This document shows, piece by piece, positions 44,532 through 52,895 of a stretch of 64,000 nt of DNA. The stretch lies in assembly GCF_018388465.1 (NCBI RefSeq), contig NZ_CP074404.1, positions 2,604,001 to 2,668,000 on the forward strand, in the 5' to 3' direction. The notes beneath the pieces are model-generated. The model did not search any database. It was not told the origin of the DNA and saw only the letters and a program-made list of their open reading frames with translations. The stretch is from Cellulomonas fengjieae (GTDB lineage: Bacteria > Actinomycetota > Actinomycetes > Actinomycetales > Cellulomonadaceae). Every line of letters starts with the position of its first letter. The stretch's first letter is position 1. Both the position numbers and the translations under genes were made by a program.

Positions 44532-45713
44532 CTACGAGAGGGGGTCGGCCGAGCAGGCCGCGGGGATGCCGGTGGCCACGCCCTCACGCATCCGGCAGCA
44601 GCCGGGGCGGCACACGGAGGGGAACGCCGGCAGCGCCCCGACGGTGGCCTGCTCCAGGGCGGGGGCGTCGCCCTGCGGGAGGAGCGCGGGGTCGGCGCCG
44701 AGCTCACGCGCGAGCGCGGCCCGCTCGAGCACCAGGTCCACGAGCCCGCGGACGAACGGCTCCCGGACGCCGACGGTGTCGGCGCGCACGGCGACGATGC
44801 CCAGCTCGGCGGCGGTCTGCATCGCCTCCGTGTCGAGGTCGAACGCGACCTCCATGTGGTCGGAGACGAAGCCGATCGGCGACATCACGACCGCCTGCAC
44901 ACCGTCCGCCGCGAGCGCGGTCAGGTGGTCGTTCACGTCCGGCTCGAGCCAGGGCTGGCTGGGCGGACCGGAGCGTGAGCAGTACGCCAGGTCCCACGTC
45001 AGCGGTCGGCCCAGGCGCTCCTCGACGGCGGCGGCGACCGTCGCGGCGACGTCGAGGTGCTGGGCCCGGTACGACGCCCCGGACACCTCCGAGGCCGCGT
45101 CCATCGTGTCGGGGATCGAGTGCGTCACGAAGACGAGGCGCGCGTCGCGGCCGATCGACTCGAACGCCTCCGTCACCGCGTCGATGTTCGCCTGCACGAA
45201 GCCCGGGTGGTTGAAGTACGAGCGCACCTTGTCCACGACCAGCGGGTGCTCCCCCGCCGGGAGGCCGAACTCCGGGCCGAGCTCGTCCAGCGACGCCCAG
45301 AGGTTCTCCCGGTACTGCCGGCACCCCGAGTACGACGAGTACGCGCTCGTGACGACCGCGACGACCCGTCGGGCGCCGTCGGCGTATGCGGCGGCGAGGG
45401 CGTCGCGGGTGTACGGCATCCAGTTGCGGTTGCCCCACAGCACCGGCAGGTCGAGACCGCGCCGGGCGATCTCGTCCGTGAGCGCGCGCTGCAGCGCCTG
45501 GTTCTGGCCGTTGATGGGGCTCGCCCCGCCGAAGTGGTGGTAGTGCTCCGCCACGACGGCGAGCCGCTCGTCGGGGATGTTCTTGCCGGCCGTCACGTTG
45601 CGCAGGAACGGCAGCACGTCGTCCGGGCCGTCGGGACCGCCGAACGAGAGCAGGAGCAGCGCGTCGTACGGTGCGACGGCGCTCGGTTCGACGTCGGACG
45701 GCAGCGAGTTCAC
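44532..45713 (-). CDS. hemH: Coproporphyrin ferrochelatase
   Basis: A 393-residue chelatase: YDALLLLSFGGPDGPDDV at the N-terminus, HYHHFGGASPINGQ, WGNRNWMPY, VTSAYSSYSGCRQYREN, FVTHSIPD (catalytic His), and SPIGFVSDHMEVAFDLD (Glu/His pair). It inserts ferrous iron into coproporphyrin III ahead of HemQ. The internal Cys in SGCRQ and a C-terminal VCRPGCCRMREG cluster could ligate the [2Fe-2S] centre known in some actinobacterial ferrochelatases. The GTG start at 45713 is chosen; an in-frame GTG at 45731 is possible. No clear ribosome-binding site. Confidence 0.93.
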   Translation of the reverse strand: MNSLPSDVEPSAVAPYDALLLLSFGGPDGPDDVLPFLRNVTAGKNIPDERLAVVAEHYHHFGGASPINGQNQALQRALTDEIARRGLDLPVLWGNRNWMPYTRDALAAAYADGARRVVAVVTSAYSSYSGCRQYRENLWASLDELGPEFGLPAGEHPLVVDKVRSYFNHPGFVQANIDAVTEAFESIGRDARLVFVTHSIPDTMDAASEVSGASYRAQHLDVAATVAAAVEERLGRPLTWDLAYCSRSGPPSQPWLEPDVNDHLTALAADGVQAVVMSPIGFVSDHMEVAFDLDTEAMQTAAELGIVAVRADTVGVREPFVRGLVDLVLERAALARELGADPALLPQGDAPALEQATVGALPAFPSVCRPGCCRMREGVATGIPAACSADPLS

Positions 45714-46016
45714 GGCGGTATCAGGGGCCACCAGACGATCATCGCACCGGGCGGCGGCGGCCTCCCGGCGAGCAGGGGCGCCGCCCGCCGTGAGATTGTC
45801 GAGACGCCGCGTCAGCAAAGCTCGGGGCTCGACGGAGCAGCCGTCGAGCCACAGCCGCTCGACCAGCGCGGACGTCGAGCGGGGCCTACGCTGCGGCACG
45901 ATCACCCTGCACACGAGCCGGGGAGCGTCGGCCCGGCGCGGCGCCCCCGGCGTGCGCAGGACGCCGCATGCTTCTACCGTCGGAGTACCCGCTGCTCCCG
46001 GAAAGACAGGACTCCT
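45714..46016. promoter_or_regulatory. 303-base divergent intergenic region with tandem dyads
   Basis: No gene is visible. Two adjacent inverted repeats share the half-site GCTCGAC/GTCGAGC: GGCTCGACGG with CCGTCGAGCC (45826-45850), and CCGCTCGAC with GTCGAGCGG (45855-45882). They lie between hemH and the divergent kinase gene and could be operators or leader hairpins. TACCGT at 45975-45980 is a possible -10 for the kinase gene. Confidence 0.55.
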
Positions 46017-46877
46017 GTGCACTCGACCGAGTCCCGCACGCCGACGAGCACCCCGCTCGGCAGGCGGTACCACCTCGAGCACCCGCTCGGGCGCGGCGGT
46101 TCGGGTGAGGTCTTCCGCGCGACCGACAACCGGCTGCGCCGACCGGTCGCCCTCAAGCTCTTCGCCATCGGCGCCGCGACCCCCGACGAGATCCGGCGCT
46201 ACGCGCACGAGGCGCGGGTCCTGTCCTCGCTCACCCACCCGAGCCTGGTCGCCCTGCTCGACGTCGGCGCGGACGTGCTGCCGGGCGCGGGCCCCGTGGC
46301 GTTCCTCGTCATGGAGCTCGTCGACGGCCGGACCCTGCGCGACACGATCGCGGACGGTCCCCTGACGCCCGGCCTCACGGCGGACGTCGGTCGGCAGCTG
46401 GCGCTCGCGCTGAACCACGCGCACGGAGCCGGCGTCGTGCACCGCGACGTCAAGCCGTCCAACATCCTGGTGGCCGCCGACCGGGCGGACAGCGGCGCCC
46501 GCGACGCGCCGTGGATGCCGGTGGTGCTCGCCGACTTCGGCATCGCCCTCACGACAGCCAACGCGCCGCGCTCCCCGCGCGGGTCGTCCGGCACGGCCGG
46601 GTACCAGAGCCCGGAGCAGGCGCTCGGCGAGCCCGCCGGGCCGGCGACCGACATCTACTCCCTGGGACTCGTGCTGCTCGAGTGCCTGACCGGCGAGCGC
46701 GCCTACCCGGGCGATCCGCTGTCGAGCTCGCTCGCGCGGTTGCTCGACCCCGTGGTCGTACCCGCGCAGTTCGGCCGGGACTGGAGCCGGCTGCTGCTGG
46801 CGATGACCGCGCCCGACGCGGCCGCCCGCCCCGGGCCAGCCGCCGTCGCCGCGGAGCTGCGCGCGCTACGCGTCTGA
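46017..46877 (+). CDS. Soluble Hanks-type Ser/Thr protein kinase
   Basis: A 286-residue kinase consisting almost only of the catalytic domain. Glycine loop PLGRGGSGEV, ATP lysine in VALKLF, catalytic loop VVHRDVKPSNIL, DFGIA, activation-segment end GTAGYQSPEQ, and DIYSLGLVLLECLTG are all intact, so it should be active. There is no membrane helix, PASTA or other sensor domain, unlike PknA/PknB-type kinases. The GTG start at 46017 has AGGA upstream. It overlaps the converging MarR gene by 12 bases. Targets are unknown. Confidence 0.9.
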   Translation: MHSTESRTPTSTPLGRRYHLEHPLGRGGSGEVFRATDNRLRRPVALKLFAIGAATPDEIRRYAHEARVLSSLTHPSLVALLDVGADVLPGAGPVAFLVMELVDGRTLRDTIADGPLTPGLTADVGRQLALALNHAHGAGVVHRDVKPSNILVAADRADSGARDAPWMPVVLADFGIALTTANAPRSPRGSSGTAGYQSPEQALGEPAGPATDIYSLGLVLLECLTGERAYPGDPLSSSLARLLDPVVVPAQFGRDWSRLLLAMTAPDAAARPGPAAVAAELRALRV

Positions 46878-47384
46878 CGACTCGTCGGGGATCTGCGCCT
46901 GTGCGAGCCGCAGCTTGTCGGTGAGCGCCCGCAGAGTCGCCAGCTCCTGCGTGTCGAGCGCCCCGCCGACGAGCCGGCGGATCGTGCGCACGTGCCGGCG
47001 GCCGATCTCGCGCTGCACGCGTCGTCCCTCCGGCGTCAGCCCGACCGCGACCCCCCGGGCGTCCCCCGCGACGGGGCCGCGCCGCACGAGCCCGGCCTGC
47101 TCCAGCCGCTCCACCATGCGCGACAGGCTCGGCTGGCTCAGGAGGCTGTTCTCGCCCAGGTCCCTGAGCCGCGCCGTGCCGTCCGGGCACCGGGACAGGG
47201 TGAACAGCACGTCGTACTCGCGGATCGTCAGGTCGCCCCAGACGTCGTCGCGCTGGAACCGCCGCATGAGCGCGACCTGGGCGCGGAACAGCGACTCCCA
47301 GGCCTCGGCCGCCTCCCGGGTGCCGGGCAGCTCGCGCGTGCCGTCGCTCGTCGACCGACCCGGACCGCCTTCATGCGTACGCAT
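46866..47384 (-). CDS. MarR-family transcriptional regulator
   Basis: A 172-residue winged-helix protein. LTIREYDVLFTLSRCPDGTARLRDL leads into the recognition region LSQPSLSRMVERLEQAGLVRRGP, and the wing is DARGVAVGLTPEGRR. A C-terminal helix completes the dimer interface. The ATG at 47384 has GAGGTGG upstream; the frame above it is shadow. It is divergent from the xylanase gene with 155 bases between, so it may regulate itself, the xylanase, or both. The effector is unknown. Confidence 0.85.
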   Translation of the reverse strand: MRTHEGGPGRSTSDGTRELPGTREAAEAWESLFRAQVALMRRFQRDDVWGDLTIREYDVLFTLSRCPDGTARLRDLGENSLLSQPSLSRMVERLEQAGLVRRGPVAGDARGVAVGLTPEGRRVQREIGRRHVRTIRRLVGGALDTQELATLRALTDKLRLAQAQIPDESSDA

Positions 47385-47458
47385 AGACCACCTCAACCGC
47401 GCGACCTCGGCGTCTGTTCCGGGGAGCCGACTATCGAAAGTGTCGGGCGCCGCAGCCT

Positions 47459-47468
47459 GAAATGTTTC
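47459..47468. promoter_or_regulatory. Candidate operator upstream of the xylanase gene
   Basis: GAAATGTTTC has perfect GAAA/TTTC arms. A further CGAAAG half-site lies at 47435-47440. Palindromic GAAA/TTTC elements are known upstream of actinobacterial xylanase genes. Its position between the MarR gene and the xylanase also allows MarR binding. Confidence 0.35.
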
Positions 47469-47539
47469 GGTACCTCGCGGCGACCGGGGCGTGGCGACCA
47501 CTGTGCGATCCGGACCTGGCTCAACGAGGAGGAACCCCC

Positions 47540-49000
47540 ATGCCCGTCACACACCCCAGGCGCAGCACCACGCTGCGCACCGCCGCGGTCGCACTGGCCG
47601 CCACGATCGCCGTCGGCGCCGCCGTCACGATCCCCGCGCAGGCCGCGTCCACCCTGAAGGACCTGGCCACCGCGGCCGGCAAGGACATCGGCTTCGCGCT
47701 CGCGCCCGACCGGCTCTCCGAGTCGGCCTACAAGTCCATCGCGGACAGCGAGTTCAACCTGGTGGTCGCCGAGAACGCGATGAAGTGGGACGCCACCGAG
47801 CCGTCCCAGAACTCGTTCAGCTACGGCGCCGGCGACCAGGTGGCCAGCTACGCGGCGAGCACCGGCAAGGAGCTGTACGGGCACACGCTCGTCTGGCACT
47901 CGCAGCTGCCCAACTGGGTGAAGAACCTGTCCGGCACCGCGCTCCAGTCCGCCATGACCAACCACGTGACCAACGTCGCGACGCACTACAAGGGCAAGGT
48001 CTCGTCCTGGGACGTCGTCAACGAGGCGTTCGACGACGACGGCACCCGCCGGGACGACTCGACGTTCCAGCAGAAGCTCGGCGACGGCTACATCGAGACC
48101 GCGTTCCGCGCGGCACGTGCCGCGGACCCCACCGCCAAGCTCTGCATCAACGACTACAACACCGACGCGATCAATGCGAAGAGCACCGCGATCTACAACC
48201 TCGTCCGGGACTTCAAGGCCCGCGGCGTGCCGATCGACTGCGTCGGGTTCCAGTCCCACCTGATCATCGGGCAGGTCCCGTCGACCATGCAGCAGAACCT
48301 GCAGCGCTTCGCCGACCTCGGCGTTGACGTCCGGATCACCGAGCTGGACATCCGCATGCAGACGCCGGCGGACGCCAACAAGCTGGCGACGCAGGCCGCC
48401 GACTACAAGAAGGTCTTCCAGATCTGCAACGCCGTCAGCCGCTGCCAGGGCGTGACGATCTGGGGGATCACCGACAAGTACTCCTGGGTCCCCGACACGT
48501 TCCCCGGTCAGGGAGCCGCTCTGGTCTGGGACAGCAACTACGCCAAGAAGCCCGCGTACGACGCGATCGCCTCGGCCTTCGCGGGCATCACGCCGACGAC
48601 GCCCCCGGTGACCCCGCCGGTCACCGACCCGCCGGTCACCGAGCCGCCGGTCACCGAGCCGCCGGTGACGCAGCCGCCGACGGCCGGCTGCCAGGTGACC
48701 TACGGCGTCAACCAGTGGAACACCGGGTTCACCGCCAACGTCACGGTGAAGAACACGTCGACCGCCCCGATCAACGGCTGGACCCTGACGTTCTCCTTCC
48801 CGTCCGGGCAGACGGTCACCCAGGCGTGGAGCTCGGTGACCACGCAGTCAGGCTCGGCCGTCACCGTGCGGAACGCGCCCTGGAACGGCTCCATCCCCGC
48901 GGGCGGCAGCCAGCAGTTCGGGTTCAACGGCGCGCACAGCGGCACCAACGCGGCACCGACCGCGTTCGCCCTCAACGGCACCGCCTGCTCGGCGGGGTGA
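47540..49000 (+). CDS. cex: Secreted GH10 endo-beta-1,4-xylanase/exoglucanase with CBM2
   Basis: A 486-residue enzyme very close to Cex of Cellulomonas fimi. The signal peptide is cleaved after AQA (residue 35). The GH10 barrel follows (about 36-350), with acid/base E162 in VVNEAF and nucleophile E268 in ITELDIR, which are E127 and E233 in mature numbering, identical to Cex. A linker of repeated [10 protein letters not shown] units (about 353-382) joins a C-terminal CBM2 ([29 protein letters not shown]) with terminal disulfide cysteines. It hydrolyses xylan and some beta-glucans outside the cell. The ATG at 47540 has GAGGAGG upstream. Confidence 0.97.
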   Translation: MPVTHPRRSTTLRTAAVALAATIAVGAAVTIPAQAASTLKDLATAAGKDIGFALAPDRLSESAYKSIADSEFNLVVAENAMKWDATEPSQNSFSYGAGDQVASYAASTGKELYGHTLVWHSQLPNWVKNLSGTALQSAMTNHVTNVATHYKGKVSSWDVVNEAFDDDGTRRDDSTFQQKLGDGYIETAFRAARAADPTAKLCINDYNTDAINAKSTAIYNLVRDFKARGVPIDCVGFQSHLIIGQVPSTMQQNLQRFADLGVDVRITELDIRMQTPADANKLATQAADYKKVFQICNAVSRCQGVTIWGITDKYSWVPDTFPGQGAALVWDSNYAKKPAYDAIASAFAGITPTTPPVTPPVTDPPVTEPPVTEPPVTQPPTAGCQVTYGVNQWNTGFTANVTVKNTSTAPINGWTLTFSFPSGQTVTQAWSSVTTQSGSAVTVRNAPWNGSIPAGGSQQFGFNGAHSGTNAAPTAFALNGTACSAG

Positions 49001-49007
49001 CGCCCGG

Positions 49008-49037
49008 CCGGCCCGGGACCCGCGGGTCCCGGGCCGG
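49008..49037 (+). terminator. Perfect palindromic terminator after the xylanase gene
   Basis: A 30-base perfect palindrome of the form CCGGCCCGGGACC...GGTCCCGGGCCGG begins eight bases after the stop. It can fold to a stem of about 13 base pairs with a 4-base loop. No T-run follows. Confidence 0.75.
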
Positions 49038-49068
49038 TGCACGCGCTCCGGGTCGATACGCTGGCGCG

Positions 49069-49644
49069 ATGACGATCGAGGCGGCACCGCGCACCACGTA
49101 CCTGCTGGTGGACGGAGAGAACATCGACGCCACGCTCGGGTCCTCGATCCTCGGCGGGCGGCCTACCCCTGAGCAGCGCCCCCGCTGGGAACGCGTGCTG
49201 ACGTTCGCGCAGCAGACGTGGGACCAGCCGGTGAAGGCGCTGTTCTTCCTCAACGCCTCCAGCGGGTCGCTGCCCATGTCGTTCGTGCAGGCGCTCACCG
49301 CGATCGGATTCCAGCCGATCCCGCTGTCGGGCGAGTCGTACGAGAAGGTCGTCGACATCGGCATCAAGCGCACCCTGGCGGCGATCGCCGGCCGCGGGGG
49401 CGACGTGCTGCTGGCCAGCCACGACGGCGACTTCGCCCCGGAGCTGGAGGTGCTCGTCGACGACGAGGAGCGCCGCGTCGGGCTGCTCGCCTTCCGCGAG
49501 TTCACGAGCACCCAGCTGTCGGGCCTCGTCGGGCGCGGGCTGGAGACCTTCGACCTCGAGATCGACGTCGCCGCGTTCAACGTGCAGCTGCCGCGCCTGC
49601 GGATCATCCCGCTCGAGGAGTTCGACCCGCTGCGCTACCTGTGA
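49069..49644 (+). CDS. NYN-domain (PIN-like) protein
   Basis: A 191-residue protein with the NYN nuclease-like fold: LLVDGENIDATLG holds the first Asp and Asn, and VLLASHDGDFAPEL the second Asp pair, the acidic residues that bind metal in this family. KALFFLNASSG and the helix before it complete the core. NYN proteins are usually RNases acting on structured or foreign RNA, but the target is unknown. The ATG at 49069 lies exactly six bases after TACGCT (49057-49062) and has no ribosome-binding site, so the message is probably leaderless. Confidence 0.8.
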   Translation: MTIEAAPRTTYLLVDGENIDATLGSSILGGRPTPEQRPRWERVLTFAQQTWDQPVKALFFLNASSGSLPMSFVQALTAIGFQPIPLSGESYEKVVDIGIKRTLAAIAGRGGDVLLASHDGDFAPELEVLVDDEERRVGLLAFREFTSTQLSGLVGRGLETFDLEIDVAAFNVQLPRLRIIPLEEFDPLRYL

Positions 49645-49674
49645 CCGGCGGGTCCCCTCGCGCCCACCGCACCA

Positions 49675-49688
49675 GTGACCTAGGTCAC
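49675..49688. promoter_or_regulatory. Candidate CRP/GlxR-type operator (perfect palindrome)
   Basis: GTGACCTAGGTCAC is perfectly palindromic and fits GTGA-N6-TCAC, including the central TA of the GlxR pattern. It lies 219 bases before the membrane-protein gene at 49907 and 31 bases after the NYN stop. Confidence 0.5.
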
Positions 49689-49703
49689 GGGTCCGTAACG
49701 ATG

Positions 49704-49737
49704 TACCTGATACCGCGGTCGTTTACCTAGTACCGCG
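49704..49737 (+). repeat. Two direct repeats spaced 20 bases apart
   Basis: TACCTGATACCGCG (49704-49717) and TACCTAGTACCGCG (49724-49737) differ at two positions and are exactly 20 bases apart, about two helical turns. They lie just downstream of the CRP-like palindrome and look like paired regulator-binding sites or part of the promoter. Confidence 0.6.
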
Positions 49738-49906
49738 TGGCTCAGGCGCTTCGTGCGCTGGTAGACAGTGCGCTGGCCCCACCTGAGATGTCCGCTGGGC
49801 TGCCCCGTCAACGGCGATGGTGCAGGTCAGCGGCCGCCTCGGGTGGGCACTCACCAGCAGCGCTGGCCGGGAGAAGCGCCCGGTCAGTCACCACGACGAG
49901 GTGGTC

Positions 49907-50509
49907 ATGAAGCGTCACATCTTGGCGGGGCTCGTCCTCGCGCTCCTCACGACGGCGATCGTCCTGTTCTCGGGTCCCGAGCTGCAGAGCGTCGCGCTGC
50001 TCGGCGCCGCGCTCGGCGGAGCCCTCGGGCTCGTACCGGACCGCTCCCCGGCGCAGCGCGCCGCAGGGTTCGCGGTCGGCTTCCTCGCCGCGTGGATCGG
50101 CTACGCGCTGCGCGCCGCGGCCCTGCCCGACGCCGCTGCCGGCCGAGCCGTGGCGGTGCTCGTCGTCATCGCGCTGTGCCTGGCCGTCGCCGGTGTCACG
50201 CGCGGCAGGCTCCCGCTGTGGTCGGCGCTCCTGGGCGCGGCCGCGATGGCCGGCGCCTACGAGGCCGTCTACGCCGCCGACCCCGCCGCGTTCGTCTCGT
50301 CGTCGGCCACCACCGCGACGTCGATCCTGCTCGCTGCCGGTGCCGGGTTCCTCGCCACGTCCCTGCTCGGCGTCGTCGTCGAGCAGGACCGGGAGCAGGA
50401 GCGCGCAGCGCAGGAGCCGGTCGTCGAGTACGCCGGTGCCGAGCCCGCCCGGGCCCCGCACCGCGGTCTGCCCGCCACCCGTCCTTTCGACCCCCAGCCG
50501 GAGGCCTGA
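49907..50509 (+). CDS. Membrane protein, unknown function, partner of the helical-repeat surface protein
   Basis: A 200-residue protein started at the ATG at 49907 (MKRHILAG). Four to six short hydrophobic segments fill residues 5-160 (LAGLVLALLTTAIVLF, SVALLGAALGGALGLV, FAVGFLAAWIGYAL, VAVLVVIALCLAVAGV, ATSILLAAGAGFLATSLLGV), followed by an acidic, then Pro-rich cytoplasmic tail. No family is recognised. The next gene starts two bases after its stop codon, so the two are one transcription unit and probably one complex. GAGG lies eight bases upstream of the start. Confidence 0.65.
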   Translation: MKRHILAGLVLALLTTAIVLFSGPELQSVALLGAALGGALGLVPDRSPAQRAAGFAVGFLAAWIGYALRAAALPDAAAGRAVAVLVVIALCLAVAGVTRGRLPLWSALLGAAAMAGAYEAVYAADPAAFVSSSATTATSILLAAGAGFLATSLLGVVVEQDREQERAAQEPVVEYAGAEPARAPHRGLPATRPFDPQPEA

Positions 50510-50510
50510 C

Positions 50511-52838
50511 GTGCGACGCACGACCACCACCGCGACCGCCGCGGTCCTGCTCATCCCCCTGCTGGTCACGGCCGTGGGGTCCCCCGCGCTCGCCGCGGAC
50601 TCCGGGGACGTCGCCGTGACCAACACCGAGACCGTGCAGGCCCGCCTGTCCGCGACGGGCGCGTTCCAGAGCGCCCGCGTCTACGAGCAGCTCACGCTGT
50701 CCGGCCGCGGCACCACGACCGTCGAGAACCCGGTCTCCACCAAGAGCCTGCGCAACCTCGACGGGTTCGGCGGTCACGAGGTCGTCGACGGCAAGCTGGT
50801 CACCACGCTCGACGTCGACGGCGAACGGCGCGAGCGCTCGCTGAGCGACTACGACAAGGACCTCCCCCTCACGGTCGACATCAGCTACCTGTTCGACGGC
50901 GAGCCGATCCAGCCCGGTGCGGTCGTCGGCAAGTCCGGCACCCTCGAGGTGCGCTACACGGTCACCAACGTCACCGGCCGCACGCAGGACGTCACCTACG
51001 ACGACGGCACGGGCACGATGGCCACCGCGTCGGCCGAGACCGTGATCCCGATGATCGGCCAGCTGGTCACGGTGCTGCCCTCCACCTTCACCGACGTGCG
51101 CTCCGACGAGGCCGGGATCGCCGGCGACGGGCGCGGCGGCACGCGGATGCAGTTCCAGATGACGCTCTTCCCGCCCATCGGCTCGGCCACGGCCGAGTTC
51201 GGCTACACCGCGCAGGTCAGCCGCGCGGTCATCCCCAAGGCCACGCTCACCTCGATGGCGGTCTCCCCGCTCGAGTACCCGTCGTTCAAGGGTGGCGCGG
51301 CCAGCTACGAGGCCGGCGCGCAGAAGGGGGTCGACCTGACCGCCGGTGCGACGACGATCGACGCCTCCGTCCTGCAGCTGCACGACGGCGCCGCCCAGCT
51401 GCTCGCGGGCCTGCTCCAGCTGCGCGACGGCGCGGCGAGCCTGTCGGCCGGCCTGAACGACACGGCGGCACCCGGTGCGGCGAAGCTGGCGACCGGTGCG
51501 GGCAAGCTCGAGGCCGGGCTGTCCCAGGCCGGCGCCTCGGCGCCGCAGCTCGTCTCCGGGCTCAGCCAGGTGGACGCAGGCCTGGCGCAGGTCGACGCCG
51601 GGCTCGCCAAGCTGTACGGCGACATCGGCAAGCTCCCGACCGACCCGCGCGTGCAGCAGCTGCAGGCCGGGATCGCCCAGCTGCGGGCCGGCATCGGCTC
51701 GACCACCACCCCGGAAACCCTCCTGCACGGCGCGGAGCAGCTCCGGCAGCAGGTCGGCACCGCCGCCCCGCAGGCGCTCGCGACGATGGCCGCGGGCGTC
51801 TACAACGAGAGTGCCACCGCCCCCGGCGCCTACCAGAAGCTCGGCTGCGCGGTCACCGTGCTCATCCACCTTCGGGACGGCGCGCTGCCCGGCGCGGACC
51901 CGTGCTACGCCGCGTCCGGTGGCATCCGCCCGCCGCTCACCCCGACGGTCGACCCGTACAAGGTCGCCGTCCTCAACGGCCTCATCGCTCAGCTCGAGGC
52001 CGGTCGGGCCGACCTGGCCGACCCCGCCAGCCTGGGCGACCCCACGTCCCCGGCGTTCTTCGGCGCGGCCCCCGCGGCCGACCCGACGCTCCAGCAGGGA
52101 CTCACCTACCTGCAGGGCCGCCTGACCTACATCGCCGGTCCGGGCCTGGCCAAGATCCAGTGCGGGCTGAGCTCGAAGTCGTACGACAAGTGCGACCAGG
52201 CCAAGCCCGGCCTGCTCGAGGGCCTCACCAGCGTGGACGCCGGCGTGAGCCAGCTGCTCGCCACCGTGGTGACCAGCGTCCAGACCGGCGTCGGCGGACC
52301 GAACGACACCGCGGAGAACGGCACCCTGCGCGGCGGGGTGCACTCCCTGCAGGCCGGCACGGACAAGCTGGAGGCCGGCAGCGGTGCGCTCGTCGGCGGG
52401 CTGAAGGAGCTCCGCGCGGGCGCCAGCCAGCTGGATGCCGGTGCGGACGCGCTGGCCGACGGCCTCGCCACCGCCGCCGACGGCTCCACGCAGCTCTCCG
52501 ACGGCCTGGTCACGGCGACCGAGGGTGCCCCGAAGCTGGTCGACGGCACGCAGCAGCTGTCCGACGAGGGCACCTCTCAGCTGGTCGCCAACGGCAAGAG
52601 CACGGCCGAGGACTTCGGCGTGAAGTACGCGGTGCTCAGCGCCGGGGCCGACCGGGCCGCGACCGAGGGGATGGCGTACGGCGCACCGGACGGCGCGGCG
52701 GGGTACACGGCGTACTCGCTGGAGATCGCCGGGGTCGACGGCACCGGCGTCAGCGCGATCGGCCGGCTCATCCTGGCGATCGTCCTGTTCGCCGCCGGGA
52801 TCGGCGTCGCCACCCTGGCGCGGCGCAGGTTCGCCTGA
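50511..52838 (+). CDS. Exported helical-repeat surface protein (YhgE/Pip-like stalk) with C-terminal anchor
   Basis: A 775-residue protein. The signal peptide covers residues 1-32 (VLLIPLLVTAVGSPALAA). A beta-rich region of about 230 residues follows (LEVRYTVTNVTGRTQDVTY). The rest is dominated by heptad-like repeats of the form LxxGAxxLxxGLxxL (for example DGAAQLLAGLLQLRDGAASL and GSGALVGGLKEL), as in YhgE/Pip, EsaA/YueB and MmpL-type stalks. A single C-terminal helix (RLILAIVLFAAGIGVATLA) followed by RRRFA anchors it. Unlike true YhgE/Pip proteins it lacks the ABC2-type membrane half. The GTG start has GGAGG upstream. A strong terminator follows. Confidence 0.65.
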   Translation: MRRTTTTATAAVLLIPLLVTAVGSPALAADSGDVAVTNTETVQARLSATGAFQSARVYEQLTLSGRGTTTVENPVSTKSLRNLDGFGGHEVVDGKLVTTLDVDGERRERSLSDYDKDLPLTVDISYLFDGEPIQPGAVVGKSGTLEVRYTVTNVTGRTQDVTYDDGTGTMATASAETVIPMIGQLVTVLPSTFTDVRSDEAGIAGDGRGGTRMQFQMTLFPPIGSATAEFGYTAQVSRAVIPKATLTSMAVSPLEYPSFKGGAASYEAGAQKGVDLTAGATTIDASVLQLHDGAAQLLAGLLQLRDGAASLSAGLNDTAAPGAAKLATGAGKLEAGLSQAGASAPQLVSGLSQVDAGLAQVDAGLAKLYGDIGKLPTDPRVQQLQAGIAQLRAGIGSTTTPETLLHGAEQLRQQVGTAAPQALATMAAGVYNESATAPGAYQKLGCAVTVLIHLRDGALPGADPCYAASGGIRPPLTPTVDPYKVAVLNGLIAQLEAGRADLADPASLGDPTSPAFFGAAPAADPTLQQGLTYLQGRLTYIAGPGLAKIQCGLSSKSYDKCDQAKPGLLEGLTSVDAGVSQLLATVVTSVQTGVGGPNDTAENGTLRGGVHSLQAGTDKLEAGSGALVGGLKELRAGASQLDAGADALADGLATAADGSTQLSDGLVTATEGAPKLVDGTQQLSDEGTSQLVANGKSTAEDFGVKYAVLSAGADRAATEGMAYGAPDGAAGYTAYSLEIAGVDGTGVSAIGRLILAIVLFAAGIGVATLARRRFA

Positions 52839-52856
52839 CCGGTCCGTGAGCAGCAT

Positions 52857-52890
52857 CGACGGCGTGCGACCCCCGGGTCGCACGCCGTCG
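52857..52890. terminator. Bidirectional terminator between the surface protein and hydrolase genes
   Basis: A 16-base-pair perfect stem (CGACGGCGTGCGACCC at 52857-52872 with its complement at 52875-52890) lies between two convergent genes. The two-base formal loop means a real loop of four or more bases and a stem of about 15. Confidence 0.8.
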
Positions 52891-52895
52891 GCGTG

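Noticed and set aside
48600..48680. Short tandem DNA repeat near the end of the xylanase gene
   Set aside because: It is the Pro/Thr/Val linker (PPVTE and PPVTD units) between catalytic domain and CBM2.
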